Origin: Beijerinckia mobilis
GTDB taxonomy: Bacteria; Pseudomonadota; Alphaproteobacteria; Rhizobiales; Beijerinckiaceae
Direction of reading: 5' to 3'
NCBI RefSeq assembly: GCF_000745425.1
Contig: NZ_JQJH01000001.1
Coordinates: forward strand, 62,001 to 126,000
DNA: 64,000 nucleotides
Part shown: piece by piece, positions 55,401-61,895 of the stretch
How positions within the stretch are numbered: the first letter of the stretch is position 1
Layout: each line of letters starts with the position of its first letter
Translations under genes and position numbers: made by a program
The notes under the pieces: generated by a model
Seen by the model: only the letters and a program-made list of their open reading frames with translations
Database searches by the model: none
What the model was told of the DNA's origin: nothing

Positions 55401-56545
55401 CCCAGCCCCGCTTCCGCGCGAATGGTTCCTTCCGGCAAATTCCATTGCGCCTCGGTAAAGGCGCGGTCCTCGGCGCGTGTCGCCACGCGCTGGCCGGGCA
55501 GACCCGCACCCATATAGCCCATCTCGCGCCCGCCCATGGCATTGGGCTGGCCGGTAAGGGAAAAAGGCCCCGCGCCCGGGCGGCATATGGCGCCGGTGGC
55601 AAGATGCAGATTGCAAAGCGCATTGGTGTGAAACGTGCCGGCGACGCTTTGGTTGAGCCCCATGGTCCACAGACTCATCCAGGCATTCGCCTCGCCAATC
55701 CAGCGCGCCGCCGTCTCGATGTCGGCGGCGGCGAGCCCCGTCAGACCGGCGACATGCGCGGGCGTATAGGGCGCCAGAAAATCCGGCATCGCCCCAAAGC
55801 CGCTGGTGCAGGCTGCAATGAAATCCGCATCGATCGCACCATCACGCACCAGTATGTGCAACAGCCCGTTCAACAGAGCGAGATCGGTTCCGGAGCGGAT
55901 TTGCAGAAACAGATCCGCCTTGTCGGCCGTCGCCGTCCGGCGCGGATCGACGACGATCAGTTTTGCCCCCGCGCGCTTGCGCTCGAGCAGGCGCAGAAAC
56001 AGGATCGGATGACAATCGGCCATATTGGCGCCGATCACGAAGAACAGATCGGCGGCCTCGAAATCCTCGTAGCTCCCGGGCGGCGCATCGGCGCCGAGCG
56101 AGAGCTTGTAGCCCGCCCCGGCGCTCGCCATGCAGAGACGCGAATTGGATTCGATATGTTGCGTGCGCAAATAGCCCTTGGCGAGCTTGTTGGCGAGATA
56201 TTGCGCCTCGATCGACATTTGTCCCGAAACGTAAAGCGCGATCGCATCCGGCCCATGCCGCTCGATGAGCGCGCGGAGCCGTTCCGCGATCCCGGCAATC
56301 GCCGCATCCATCGGCAACGGCACCGGCGCACCACCACGCACCGGGCGCGACAACGCCCCGGTCAGGCGGGCCGGCGTATTGATCGGCTTGTCGCAGGAAC
56401 TGCCCTTGGTGCAGAGCCTACCGCCATTCGCCGGATGATCGGCATCCCCGCGGATACGGGTGATGCGATCATTCTCGACCTCCATGACGATGCCGCAGCC
56501 CACCCCGCAATAGGGGCAGACGGAACGGATGGTTTCAGCCGTCAT
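52442..56545 (-). CDS. Assimilatory nitrate reductase fused to CysJ-type NADPH flavoprotein
   Basis: A single polypeptide of 1367 residues with two enzymes. Residues about 1-715 are a molybdenum bis-MGD nitrate reductase of the NasA/NapA type, with a [4Fe-4S] site C10, C13, C17, C45 (CPYCGVGCG ... LCTKGSSC) and typical Mo-cofactor blocks (HIESNSRLCMASAG, FVELNPDDAARLG). Residues about 840-985 are a flavodoxin domain (WASQTGRAETLAGEI, STFGDGEAPDN, ALGDSSYANFC). Residues about 1030-1367 are the FAD/NADPH module (RLYSIASSP, GPGTGIAPFRG), ending GRYRRDVY as CysJ does. The enzyme should take electrons from NADPH through FAD and FMN to Mo in one chain. ATG 56545 lies 5 bp after the nirBD stop; the longer frame to 56674 overlaps nirBD. 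Comparable fusions are annotated as bifunctional nitrate reductase/sulfite reductase flavoprotein. Confidence 0.93.
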   Translation of the reverse strand: MTAETIRSVCPYCGVGCGIVMEVENDRITRIRGDADHPANGGRLCTKGSSCDKPINTPARLTGALSRPVRGGAPVPLPMDAAIAGIAERLRALIERHGPDAIALYVSGQMSIEAQYLANKLAKGYLRTQHIESNSRLCMASAGAGYKLSLGADAPPGSYEDFEAADLFFVIGANMADCHPILFLRLLERKRAGAKLIVVDPRRTATADKADLFLQIRSGTDLALLNGLLHILVRDGAIDADFIAACTSGFGAMPDFLAPYTPAHVAGLTGLAAADIETAARWIGEANAWMSLWTMGLNQSVAGTFHTNALCNLHLATGAICRPGAGPFSLTGQPNAMGGREMGYMGAGLPGQRVATRAEDRAFTEAQWNLPEGTIRAEAGLGTIGLFDAMARGEIRALWVICTNPVASVANRGRVIEALEKAELIIVQDAYADTETGAYADILLPGALWAEGDGVQVSSDRTLTLARKAVPAPGSALPDWQIIAKVACALGYGDAFAYESAAEVFAELSRFANPETGYDLRGISHERLLQGPVQWPSPPQDAAARHPIRYVDPAQAPAPGRQWPWPHFPKPDGRALFHPCPYLAADEQPGGDYPFLLDSGRLQHQWHTLTKTGRVDSLNRLNPGSFVELNPDDAARLGISAEQPVRIRSRRGEAILPARLSDRVAPGTCFAPFHWNDRFGPNLAVNALTGDCVDPISLQPGFKLCAVALEAVAPSYGHNSLRAFGEKEPAVQAVAASGRSNEQAMMKGKIETLANLLGVSVAVPEDFSVEARLWLGGFLAGVAAGDSGAETHLPVVPDHAPLTPGQRLHFDGMLAGLFSRSRPEATSDAFGRQEPIQIFWASQTGRAETLAGEIARWLQEAGHRVLCSGLEERRARDLLQGTVLFVVSTFGDGEAPDNGAPFWNALLGRDDKLSGLSYAVIALGDSSYANFCGFGRALDGRLSALGATAILPRLDCEPDYEEDVEDWRGRLLTHLAKSKAGQPPAEALAPATAVTITASSKGMSAVEPKRVSRDHPVTVSLCLNRRLSGSASDKETRLIGFDLSGTGLSYQPGDALGVWPVAEEASVECVLEALGLPGDTPVMVRGFGEIGLREALRHRFDLSRPAPALLQRLGRADGKQGDKHGEAGPLEGHVLDLLRDVRLQILPADVPVLFRRQQPRLYSIASSPLAMGQEVHLTVGVVRGAYPGTCSTFLADRAGDCGASIFVQPSLHFRLPEASDTPIIMIGPGTGIAPFRGFLHHRQAQGAKGRSWLFFGERHAASDFYYQEELAGFLASRCLTRLDTAFSRDQTERIYVQDRMMAAGADLWKWLEQGAYVYVCGDAAHMARDVDAVLRRIVVRHGAMADARADEYVVRMGREGRYRRDVY

Positions 56546-56549
56546 CGCT

Positions 56550-59471
56550 TCAGACCAGAGCCGGCGCAAGCCCGGCCGGGGCGGTCTCCTCACGGCCACG
56601 GATTTCCACCTTGCCGTCGCAGAGCCGCGTCTCCCAGGTTCGCAGCTTTTTGCTCTCATCTTCCAGACAGACACCGTCGGTCAGACGGAAATGCTGCTTG
56701 TAAAGCGGCGAGGCAACGACGAGATGGCCCTTGAGATCGCCGATGATGCCGCGCCCGATGACATTGGCGTTGGAAAACGGATCGTGATTGTCGACGGCAA
56801 AGACGATCGGCTCGCCGCTGCCGCCCGGCACCCCATTGGGCAGATAGAACAGAGCAATCTGGGCGCCATCCTGCCAGGCGACCACGCCGGAATTGGCGAC
56901 GAGATCCTTGACGCCGCACACATTCGTCCAGCCTTTCGGACCGCTGCCGGCAAAGCTCTCCGGCAGATTATCGGCGGGCTTCACCTGATCGCGCTCCGGC
57001 ACCATGCGGATGTTCGGATCGGGCCGGGAATCGTTGACGAAGGTGCGGAAGCGTTTCAGCTTTTCCTCATCCGTCAAAACCTCCTGCCATTCGCAGCGAT
57101 AGCTCGCGACCACGGCCTGCATCTGACGTTCAAGTTCATCGCAGATGCCGAGCGAGTCATGGATAATGACATCGCGCAGATAATCGAGCCCGCCTTCGAG
57201 ATTTTCCCGCCAGGCGGCGGTACGCTGCAGCCGATCGGCGGTGCGCACATAAAACATCAGGAAGCGGTCGATATATTTGACGAGCGTCTCAAAATCGAGA
57301 TCGGTCGCGAAGAGTTCGGCATGGCGCGGACGCATGCCACCATTGCCGCAGACATAAAGATTCCAGCCGACTTCGGTGGCGATGACGCCGACATCCTTGC
57401 TCTGCGCCTCGGCGCATTCGCGCGTACAGCCGGAGACCGCGAATTTCAGCTTGTGCGGTGCCCGCAACCCCTTGTAGCGGTTTTCGAGATCCAGCGCGCG
57501 GGCAACGGAATCCTGCACCCCGTAACGGCACCAGGTGCTGCCGACGCAGGATTTCACCGTTCTCGTCGATTTGCCATAGGCATGGCCGGTCTCGAAACCG
57601 GCGGCGAGCAATTCGCCCCAGATATCGGGCAGCTGATGCAATTGCGCGCCGAAGAGATCAATGCGCTGGCCGCCGGTGATCTTGGTATAGAGCCCGTATT
57701 TCTGCGCCACTTGGCCGAGCACGATCAGTTTTTCCGGAGTGATTTCGCCGCCGGCAATCCGTGGCACCACGGAATAAGTGCCATTCTTCTGCATATTGGC
57801 CATGAAAGTATCATTGGTATCCTGCAGCGGAATGTAGGCGGGATCGGTGATCGGCTCGTTCCAGGCGGAGGCCAGAATGGAAGCGGCGGCAGGCTTGCAG
57901 ATATCGCAGCCGAGCCCACCATTGCCATAGCGCGCCAGCAGATCCTCAAATGTCCTGATCGCATGGACGCGGACGAGCGAATAAAGCTCCTGCCGCGTAT
58001 AGGAGAAATGCTCGCAAAGACTGTGATCGACACTGATGCCGCGCGCCGCGAGTTCACTCTCGAAGACCTGTTTCAGGAGGCTCGCACAACCGCCGCAGCC
58101 GGTGCTGGCCTTGGTTTCCTTTTTGAGGGTCGCGAGATCGCCGCAACCGCCGTCGATCGCCTCGCAGACGCGAGCCTTGGTAACATTATGACACGAACAG
58201 AGAGTGGCCGTGGCGGGCAGCGCATCGGCACCGAGCAGCGGCGCGCCGCCTGATTGCGGCAGGATCAGCGCGGCGGGATCGGCGGGAGGGCGCATATCAT
58301 TCTGCACATATTGCAGAATCGTATCGTAATAGCTGTTGTCACCGACGAGAATCGCGCCGGTGATATGTTTGCGGTCGGCAGAGAGCACGAGACGGCGATA
58401 GCTGCCGTCGGTCTCGCCAATGAAGCGATAGCTCGCCGAGCCCGGCGCCGTACCATGCGCATCCCCGATCGAACCGACATCGACGCCGAGCAGCTTCAAC
58501 TTGGTCGAGAGATCGGCGCCGGTGAAGGCAGCTTCCTCGCCGGCGAGGACGGCGGCCGCCGTTCGCGCCATCGTATAGCCCGGCGCGACGAGGCCGAAGA
58601 TCTGGTCACGCCATGAGGCGCATTCGCCAATGGCCATGATCGAGGGATCGGAACTGCGGCATTGACCATCAATGGCGATACCACCACGCGCACCGAGCAC
58701 CAGTCCACTTTCCCGCGCCAGCGCATCCCGGGGACGGATACCGGCGGAAAAGACAATGAGATCGGTTTCGAGAAAAGTCCCGTCAGCGAAGACGAGGCGA
58801 TGACGCCGCTGACTGCCCGCAATGATTTCCTGTGTCGCATGAGCGGTCCGCACACCGATGCCCAAAGCCTCGATCCGCTGTTTCAGCGCCCGGCCGCCAT
58901 CGTCATCGAGCTGAACCGGCATGAGGCGCGGCGCGAATTCTATGACTTCGACCGCGAGATCAAGCGATTTGAGCGCATTGGCGGCTTCGAGGCCTAGCAG
59001 ACCGCCACCGATGACGACTCCATGGCTTGCACCCACCGCAGCGGCACGGATCGCATCGAGATCATCGAGCGTGCGATAGACGAGCCCGGCGCTGCCAACA
59101 TTGCCGGGCACCGGGGGCACGAAAGGATAGGAGCCCGTGGCAAGAACCAAAGTCTTGTAAGACATGGCGCCCGCATCGGTGAGGATCAACTGCTTCTGCC
59201 GGTTGATCGAACGCACGGGGGCGGCAAGATGCAAAGTCACGCCATGGGCGGCATGAAAATCCTCCTGATACAGTCCCAGCGTCTTGGCATCCTGCCCTTT
59301 CATGTAATCGGACAGATGCACGCGGTCATAGGCATGGTGACGCTCCTCGCCGAAGACATGGATGGCGAAACGCTCGTTGAGCCCATGCGCGACGAGCTGT
59401 TCGACGAAATGATGTCCGACCATGCCATTGCCGACGACGAGAACGGTCTCGCGCGCATTGAATTCAGTCAT
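56550..59471 (-). CDS. nirB: Fused assimilatory nitrite reductase NirB-NirD
   Basis: A 973-residue NAD(P)H nitrite reductase (ammonia-forming). Residues 1-400 form the FAD/NAD(P)H module (VVGNGMVGHH, ATGSYPF, GGGLLGLEAANAL). A BFD-like [2Fe-2S] region follows (CSCHNV ... GCGGC, about 420-460), then the siroheme/[4Fe-4S] domain with CVGSTWC (about 641-647) and CTRECAEA (about 681-688). The NirD-like tail starts near residue 855. It lacks Rieske ligands (NHDPFS and SPLYKQHFRL instead of CxH and CxxH), like E. coli NirD, so it is structural. NirB and NirD are usually separate genes; here they form one. GAGGAATCCCC precedes ATG 59471. It supplies ammonium downstream of the nitrate reductase in the next gene. 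Confidence 0.94.
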   Translation of the reverse strand: MTEFNARETVLVVGNGMVGHHFVEQLVAHGLNERFAIHVFGEERHHAYDRVHLSDYMKGQDAKTLGLYQEDFHAAHGVTLHLAAPVRSINRQKQLILTDAGAMSYKTLVLATGSYPFVPPVPGNVGSAGLVYRTLDDLDAIRAAAVGASHGVVIGGGLLGLEAANALKSLDLAVEVIEFAPRLMPVQLDDDGGRALKQRIEALGIGVRTAHATQEIIAGSQRRHRLVFADGTFLETDLIVFSAGIRPRDALARESGLVLGARGGIAIDGQCRSSDPSIMAIGECASWRDQIFGLVAPGYTMARTAAAVLAGEEAAFTGADLSTKLKLLGVDVGSIGDAHGTAPGSASYRFIGETDGSYRRLVLSADRKHITGAILVGDNSYYDTILQYVQNDMRPPADPAALILPQSGGAPLLGADALPATATLCSCHNVTKARVCEAIDGGCGDLATLKKETKASTGCGGCASLLKQVFESELAARGISVDHSLCEHFSYTRQELYSLVRVHAIRTFEDLLARYGNGGLGCDICKPAAASILASAWNEPITDPAYIPLQDTNDTFMANMQKNGTYSVVPRIAGGEITPEKLIVLGQVAQKYGLYTKITGGQRIDLFGAQLHQLPDIWGELLAAGFETGHAYGKSTRTVKSCVGSTWCRYGVQDSVARALDLENRYKGLRAPHKLKFAVSGCTRECAEAQSKDVGVIATEVGWNLYVCGNGGMRPRHAELFATDLDFETLVKYIDRFLMFYVRTADRLQRTAAWRENLEGGLDYLRDVIIHDSLGICDELERQMQAVVASYRCEWQEVLTDEEKLKRFRTFVNDSRPDPNIRMVPERDQVKPADNLPESFAGSGPKGWTNVCGVKDLVANSGVVAWQDGAQIALFYLPNGVPGGSGEPIVFAVDNHDPFSNANVIGRGIIGDLKGHLVVASPLYKQHFRLTDGVCLEDESKKLRTWETRLCDGKVEIRGREETAPAGLAPALV

Positions 59472-59500
59472 GGGGATTCCTCAAGACGAAAGGGACAGGG

Positions 59501-59549
59501 TTCAGGCGCGTCGCCGGATGGGGTCCACGGCAGCCAGCGCGAGCCTGAA
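59501..59549 (-). repeat. Stem-loop in the nirBD leader
   Basis: On the minus-strand RNA, TTTCAGGC and GCCTGAA (59543-59549 and 59501-59507) pair 7 bp around a 35-base interior, 30 bases before the nirBD start. It may affect translation or stability. Confidence 0.35.
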
Positions 59550-59581
59550 ACAGTCTGTATGTGTTGCGATGGGTGTATGAA

Positions 59582-59614
59582 GTCCGGCGCCCCGGGAGAT
59601 GCGGGGCGCCGGAC
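59582..59614 (-). repeat. Perfect 12-bp GC hairpin between narK and nirBD
   Basis: GTCCGGCGCCCC (59582-59593), 9-base loop, GGGGCGCCGGAC (59603-59614), a dozen bases after the narK stop. No T-tract follows on the minus strand, so it is probably a stability or processing element that sets relative expression, or a weak terminator. Confidence 0.6.
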
Positions 59615-59626
59615 AGGCGGGGATGG

Positions 59627-60856
59627 TCAGGCCGCTCCGGCGACCTTGCCCATATCCGCGCCGGAAATCGCTTCCTCGGAAGCCGAACGCCAACGGCGCT
59701 GACAATAAAGGAGGCCGAGAAGCGCCAGAACAGCCAGCAGGCTGAAGAGCAGGAAGCCCGGGCCGTAGGAACCAGTGAGCTGCCGCGATGCGCCGAGCGA
59801 GGAAGCGAGATAGAAGCCACCGACGCCGCCGCTCATGCCGACGAGACCCGTCATGATACCGATGGAATGCGCGAAATGTTGCGGCACGAGCTGGAAGACA
59901 GCCCCATTGCCCATGCCGAGCGCCAACATGCCGAGGATGAAGACTGGCAGAGCCAGCCACATCGAGGGCAGACCGGCACCAACAATCGCGAAGACGATGG
60001 CGGCACCAATATAGAAGACAATGAGAGCCTTGACCCCGCCAACGCGATCAGCAATCGCGCCACCAACGGGACGGACGAAGGAACCGGCGAAAACGACGAG
60101 CGCCGTGCAGGTTCCGGCCCATGTCGGCGCCAGGCCATATTGATCGTTGAAATAGATGGTCAGCGAGGAAGCAAGCCCGACAAAGCCGCCGAAAGTGACA
60201 CTGTAGAAGAACATGAACCACCAGCAATCCGCCTTTTTCAGCAGCGGCAGCCAGGCGGACAGAGGCCGGGCGGCCGGACGGCGCGGCGAATCCTTCGCAA
60301 GCACGATGAAGATGACGAGAACGATCATCAGCGGGATGGCGGCGAGGCCGATGACATTGAGCCAGCCATAAAGAACGGAGAGGCCCGGAGCGAACAAAGC
60401 CGCGAGCGCGGTTCCCGAATTGCCGGCGCCGGCGATGCCGAGCGCCGTGCCCTGATAATGCGGCGGATACCAGGAAGAGGCGAGTGGCAAGGCCACCGCG
60501 AAGGAAGCCCCGGCGAGACCGAGAACCAGCGCCAGCGCGAACATGAATTCATAGGAATGCGGCGCGATGAACCAGGTGGTCACGAGCCCCGCAATCACGA
60601 CGATCTGTGCCGCGATACCAACGCGGCGCGCGCCATAACGATCGACGAAAGCGCCGAGCACGACGCGCAGAATGGCGCCCGCCAGCACTGGCGTTGCAAC
60701 CATGAAGCCTTTTTGGGCAGCGTTGAGATGCAAATCCTGCGCGATCGAGATCCCGAGCGGACCCAGAAGCACCCACACCATGAAGGAAATATCGAAATAG
60801 AGAAAAGCGGCAAACAGCGTCGGCAGATGCCCTGCCTTGAGGAAACCTCGATCCAT
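59627..60856 (-). CDS. narK: Nitrate/nitrite transporter NarK/NasA type (MFS NNP family)
   Basis: A 409-residue, about twelve-helix MFS protein of the nitrate/nitrite porter family. The NNP signatures appear as GLAGASFAVALPLASSW and GNGAVFQLVPQ, each with small residues packed in the helix and flanking conserved Arg/Asn. It imports nitrate, with possible nitrite export. The open frame begins at 61063, but ATG 60856 is the best start because MDRGFLKAGHLPTLFAAFLYFDIS is the typical N-terminus and the extra sequence coincides with the leader hairpins. It is the first gene of the nitrate operon, under the sigma-54 element at 61164-61178. Confidence 0.87.
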   Translation of the reverse strand: MDRGFLKAGHLPTLFAAFLYFDISFMVWVLLGPLGISIAQDLHLNAAQKGFMVATPVLAGAILRVVLGAFVDRYGARRVGIAAQIVVIAGLVTTWFIAPHSYEFMFALALVLGLAGASFAVALPLASSWYPPHYQGTALGIAGAGNSGTALAALFAPGLSVLYGWLNVIGLAAIPLMIVLVIFIVLAKDSPRRPAARPLSAWLPLLKKADCWWFMFFYSVTFGGFVGLASSLTIYFNDQYGLAPTWAGTCTALVVFAGSFVRPVGGAIADRVGGVKALIVFYIGAAIVFAIVGAGLPSMWLALPVFILGMLALGMGNGAVFQLVPQHFAHSIGIMTGLVGMSGGVGGFYLASSLGASRQLTGSYGPGFLLFSLLAVLALLGLLYCQRRWRSASEEAISGADMGKVAGAA

Positions 60857-60871
60857 GGGTTTCGGTCCGAT

Positions 60872-61057
60872 GACGAAGGTCGTACAAGATCGCTTCGTCG
60901 CCCATCTGGGCCAGGCAAGCCGCCGATGACCTGCCGGTTCGTTTTGGGCCAGCGGAATGTCGGATGGTTCCGAACCCATTCCGTGACTTGAAGCCTTTTC
61001 AAAGAATAGCGAAAAGACTTTCGGCCCGCGCCACATCCTTCCGCCGTTGAAAGGATG
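60872..61057 (-). promoter_or_regulatory. Leader RNA with ANTAR-type hexaloop hairpin upstream of narK
   Basis: The transcript from about 61152 to 60857 is predicted to be about 300 bases long. At 61034-61057 the RNA has a 9-bp stem (CATCCTTTC / GGAAGGATG, one G-U) capped by hexaloop AACGGC with A at position 1 and G at position 4, the ANTAR-target rule. Further stems are at 60991-61020 (10 bp, 10-base loop), 60953-60983 (CGGAATG / CATTCCG with an inner GGTT/AACC) and 60872-60899 (GACGAAG / CTTCGTC). No second hexaloop of the same type was found, nor a clear terminator with U-run. NasT from the same operon is the likely ligand. Confidence 0.6.
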
Positions 61058-61163
61058 CTTCAATCGAACAGGGTATTTCAGTCTTGCCGCATCATCTTCT
61101 CCACGATCGGTCGATCGTCTTATTGGAGGGAATACGACAAGCCTTTACCCTGTGCAATTTGAC

Positions 61164-61178
61164 GCAAGCTTTATGCCA
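61164..61178 (-). promoter_or_regulatory. Sigma-54 (RpoN) promoter of the nitrate operon
   Basis: On the minus strand TGGCATAAAGCTTGC matches the -24/-12 consensus TGGCAC-N5-TTGC with a single mismatch and exact GG-to-GC spacing. The predicted start is about 61152. Upstream, palindromes at 61234-61245 (GCATTTCAATGC) and 61261-61268 (TGTGCACA) could be NtrC-type enhancer sites. It lies about 150-190 bases from the flavin reductase stop, in the correct orientation for narK. Confidence 0.8.
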
Positions 61179-61328
61179 CACTGGAGAAATGATCGTTCTT
61201 TGCCGACAGCCCGTACGATCAAGGCGCACACAAGCATTTCAATGCCTTGACAGCAAACATTGTGCACATTCTTAAGGCAGTTTGATGGGCCTGCCCCACG
61301 GGCTGACTGTGAGAGGCGGAAGAAAAAC

Positions 61329-61871
61329 CTACAAACCCTCGGGAAGCTTGGAACGCATCATCTCCCTCCGGTTGATGCGCCGCCCATCGACGATAAAGGT
61401 CCCGTCGCCAACGGCATGGATCGTCTTTTTCTCCTTGCGGGCCTTATCGTAATAAGCGGCCACACCAGCAAGGACGATGATATTGTGCCGCTCGACGATG
61501 TCGACAACCCGACATTCGATATTGGCCAGACATTCGCCGATAAGCGGCGCCCGGACATGGTTCGCCGGAACACGGGTCAGGCCGAATGTCGCGAATTTAT
61601 CCGTATCTTTTCCCGAACACGTACCAATGCCGACAATTGTATCGATCAGATCCACGGTCGGAAGAGCGATCACGCATTCGCGCGTGTTCTCGAGCGCGGC
61701 ATAGGAATAATTCCAAGGTCCGGTGGTTATGGCGAAGGAGGCGGAAAAATCCAGAACCATGGTCCAGCTGATGGTCATGACATTGTCTTTGTGACCATCA
61801 TGCGTCGCGACCAGGATCACGGGACCCGGTTCCAACAGTGTGAACGCCTTGCTGATCGGCAGGGTCTCCAT
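61329..61871 (-). CDS. Flavin reductase-like FMN-binding protein
   Basis: A 180-residue protein of the flavin-reductase/flavoredoxin split-barrel family. It has the N-terminal strand PGPVILVATHDG and NVMTISW, then FAITTGPWNYSYAAL, VIALPTVDLIDTIVGIGTCSGKDTDKF and the later IECRVVDIVERHNIIVLAGVAAYY. The fold binds FMN and either reduces it with NAD(P)H or accepts electrons. ATG 61871 has GGGAGG upstream. It begins 24 bp after the TPR gene's stop on the same strand, so the two are likely cotranscribed. It lies 150 bp before the nitrate operon promoter, and need not be part of that pathway. Confidence 0.85.
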   Translation of the reverse strand: METLPISKAFTLLEPGPVILVATHDGHKDNVMTISWTMVLDFSASFAITTGPWNYSYAALENTRECVIALPTVDLIDTIVGIGTCSGKDTDKFATFGLTRVPANHVRAPLIGECLANIECRVVDIVERHNIIVLAGVAAYYDKARKEKKTIHAVGDGTFIVDGRRINRREMMRSKLPEGL

Positions 61872-61895
61872 GCCTTCCTCCCTTCCCCGCTCCAT

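Noticed and set aside
56546-56674. Longer nitrate reductase frame starting at 56674
   Set aside because: It overlaps the nirBD coding end, and its first 43 codons are unlike the family; MTAETIRSVCPYC at 56545 is the normal start with a 5-bp gap.
60857-61063. Long N-terminal extension of the narK frame (ATG at 61063)
   Set aside because: The extra 69 codons coincide with the leader hairpins and have no transporter homology; the MFS N-terminus begins at 60856.
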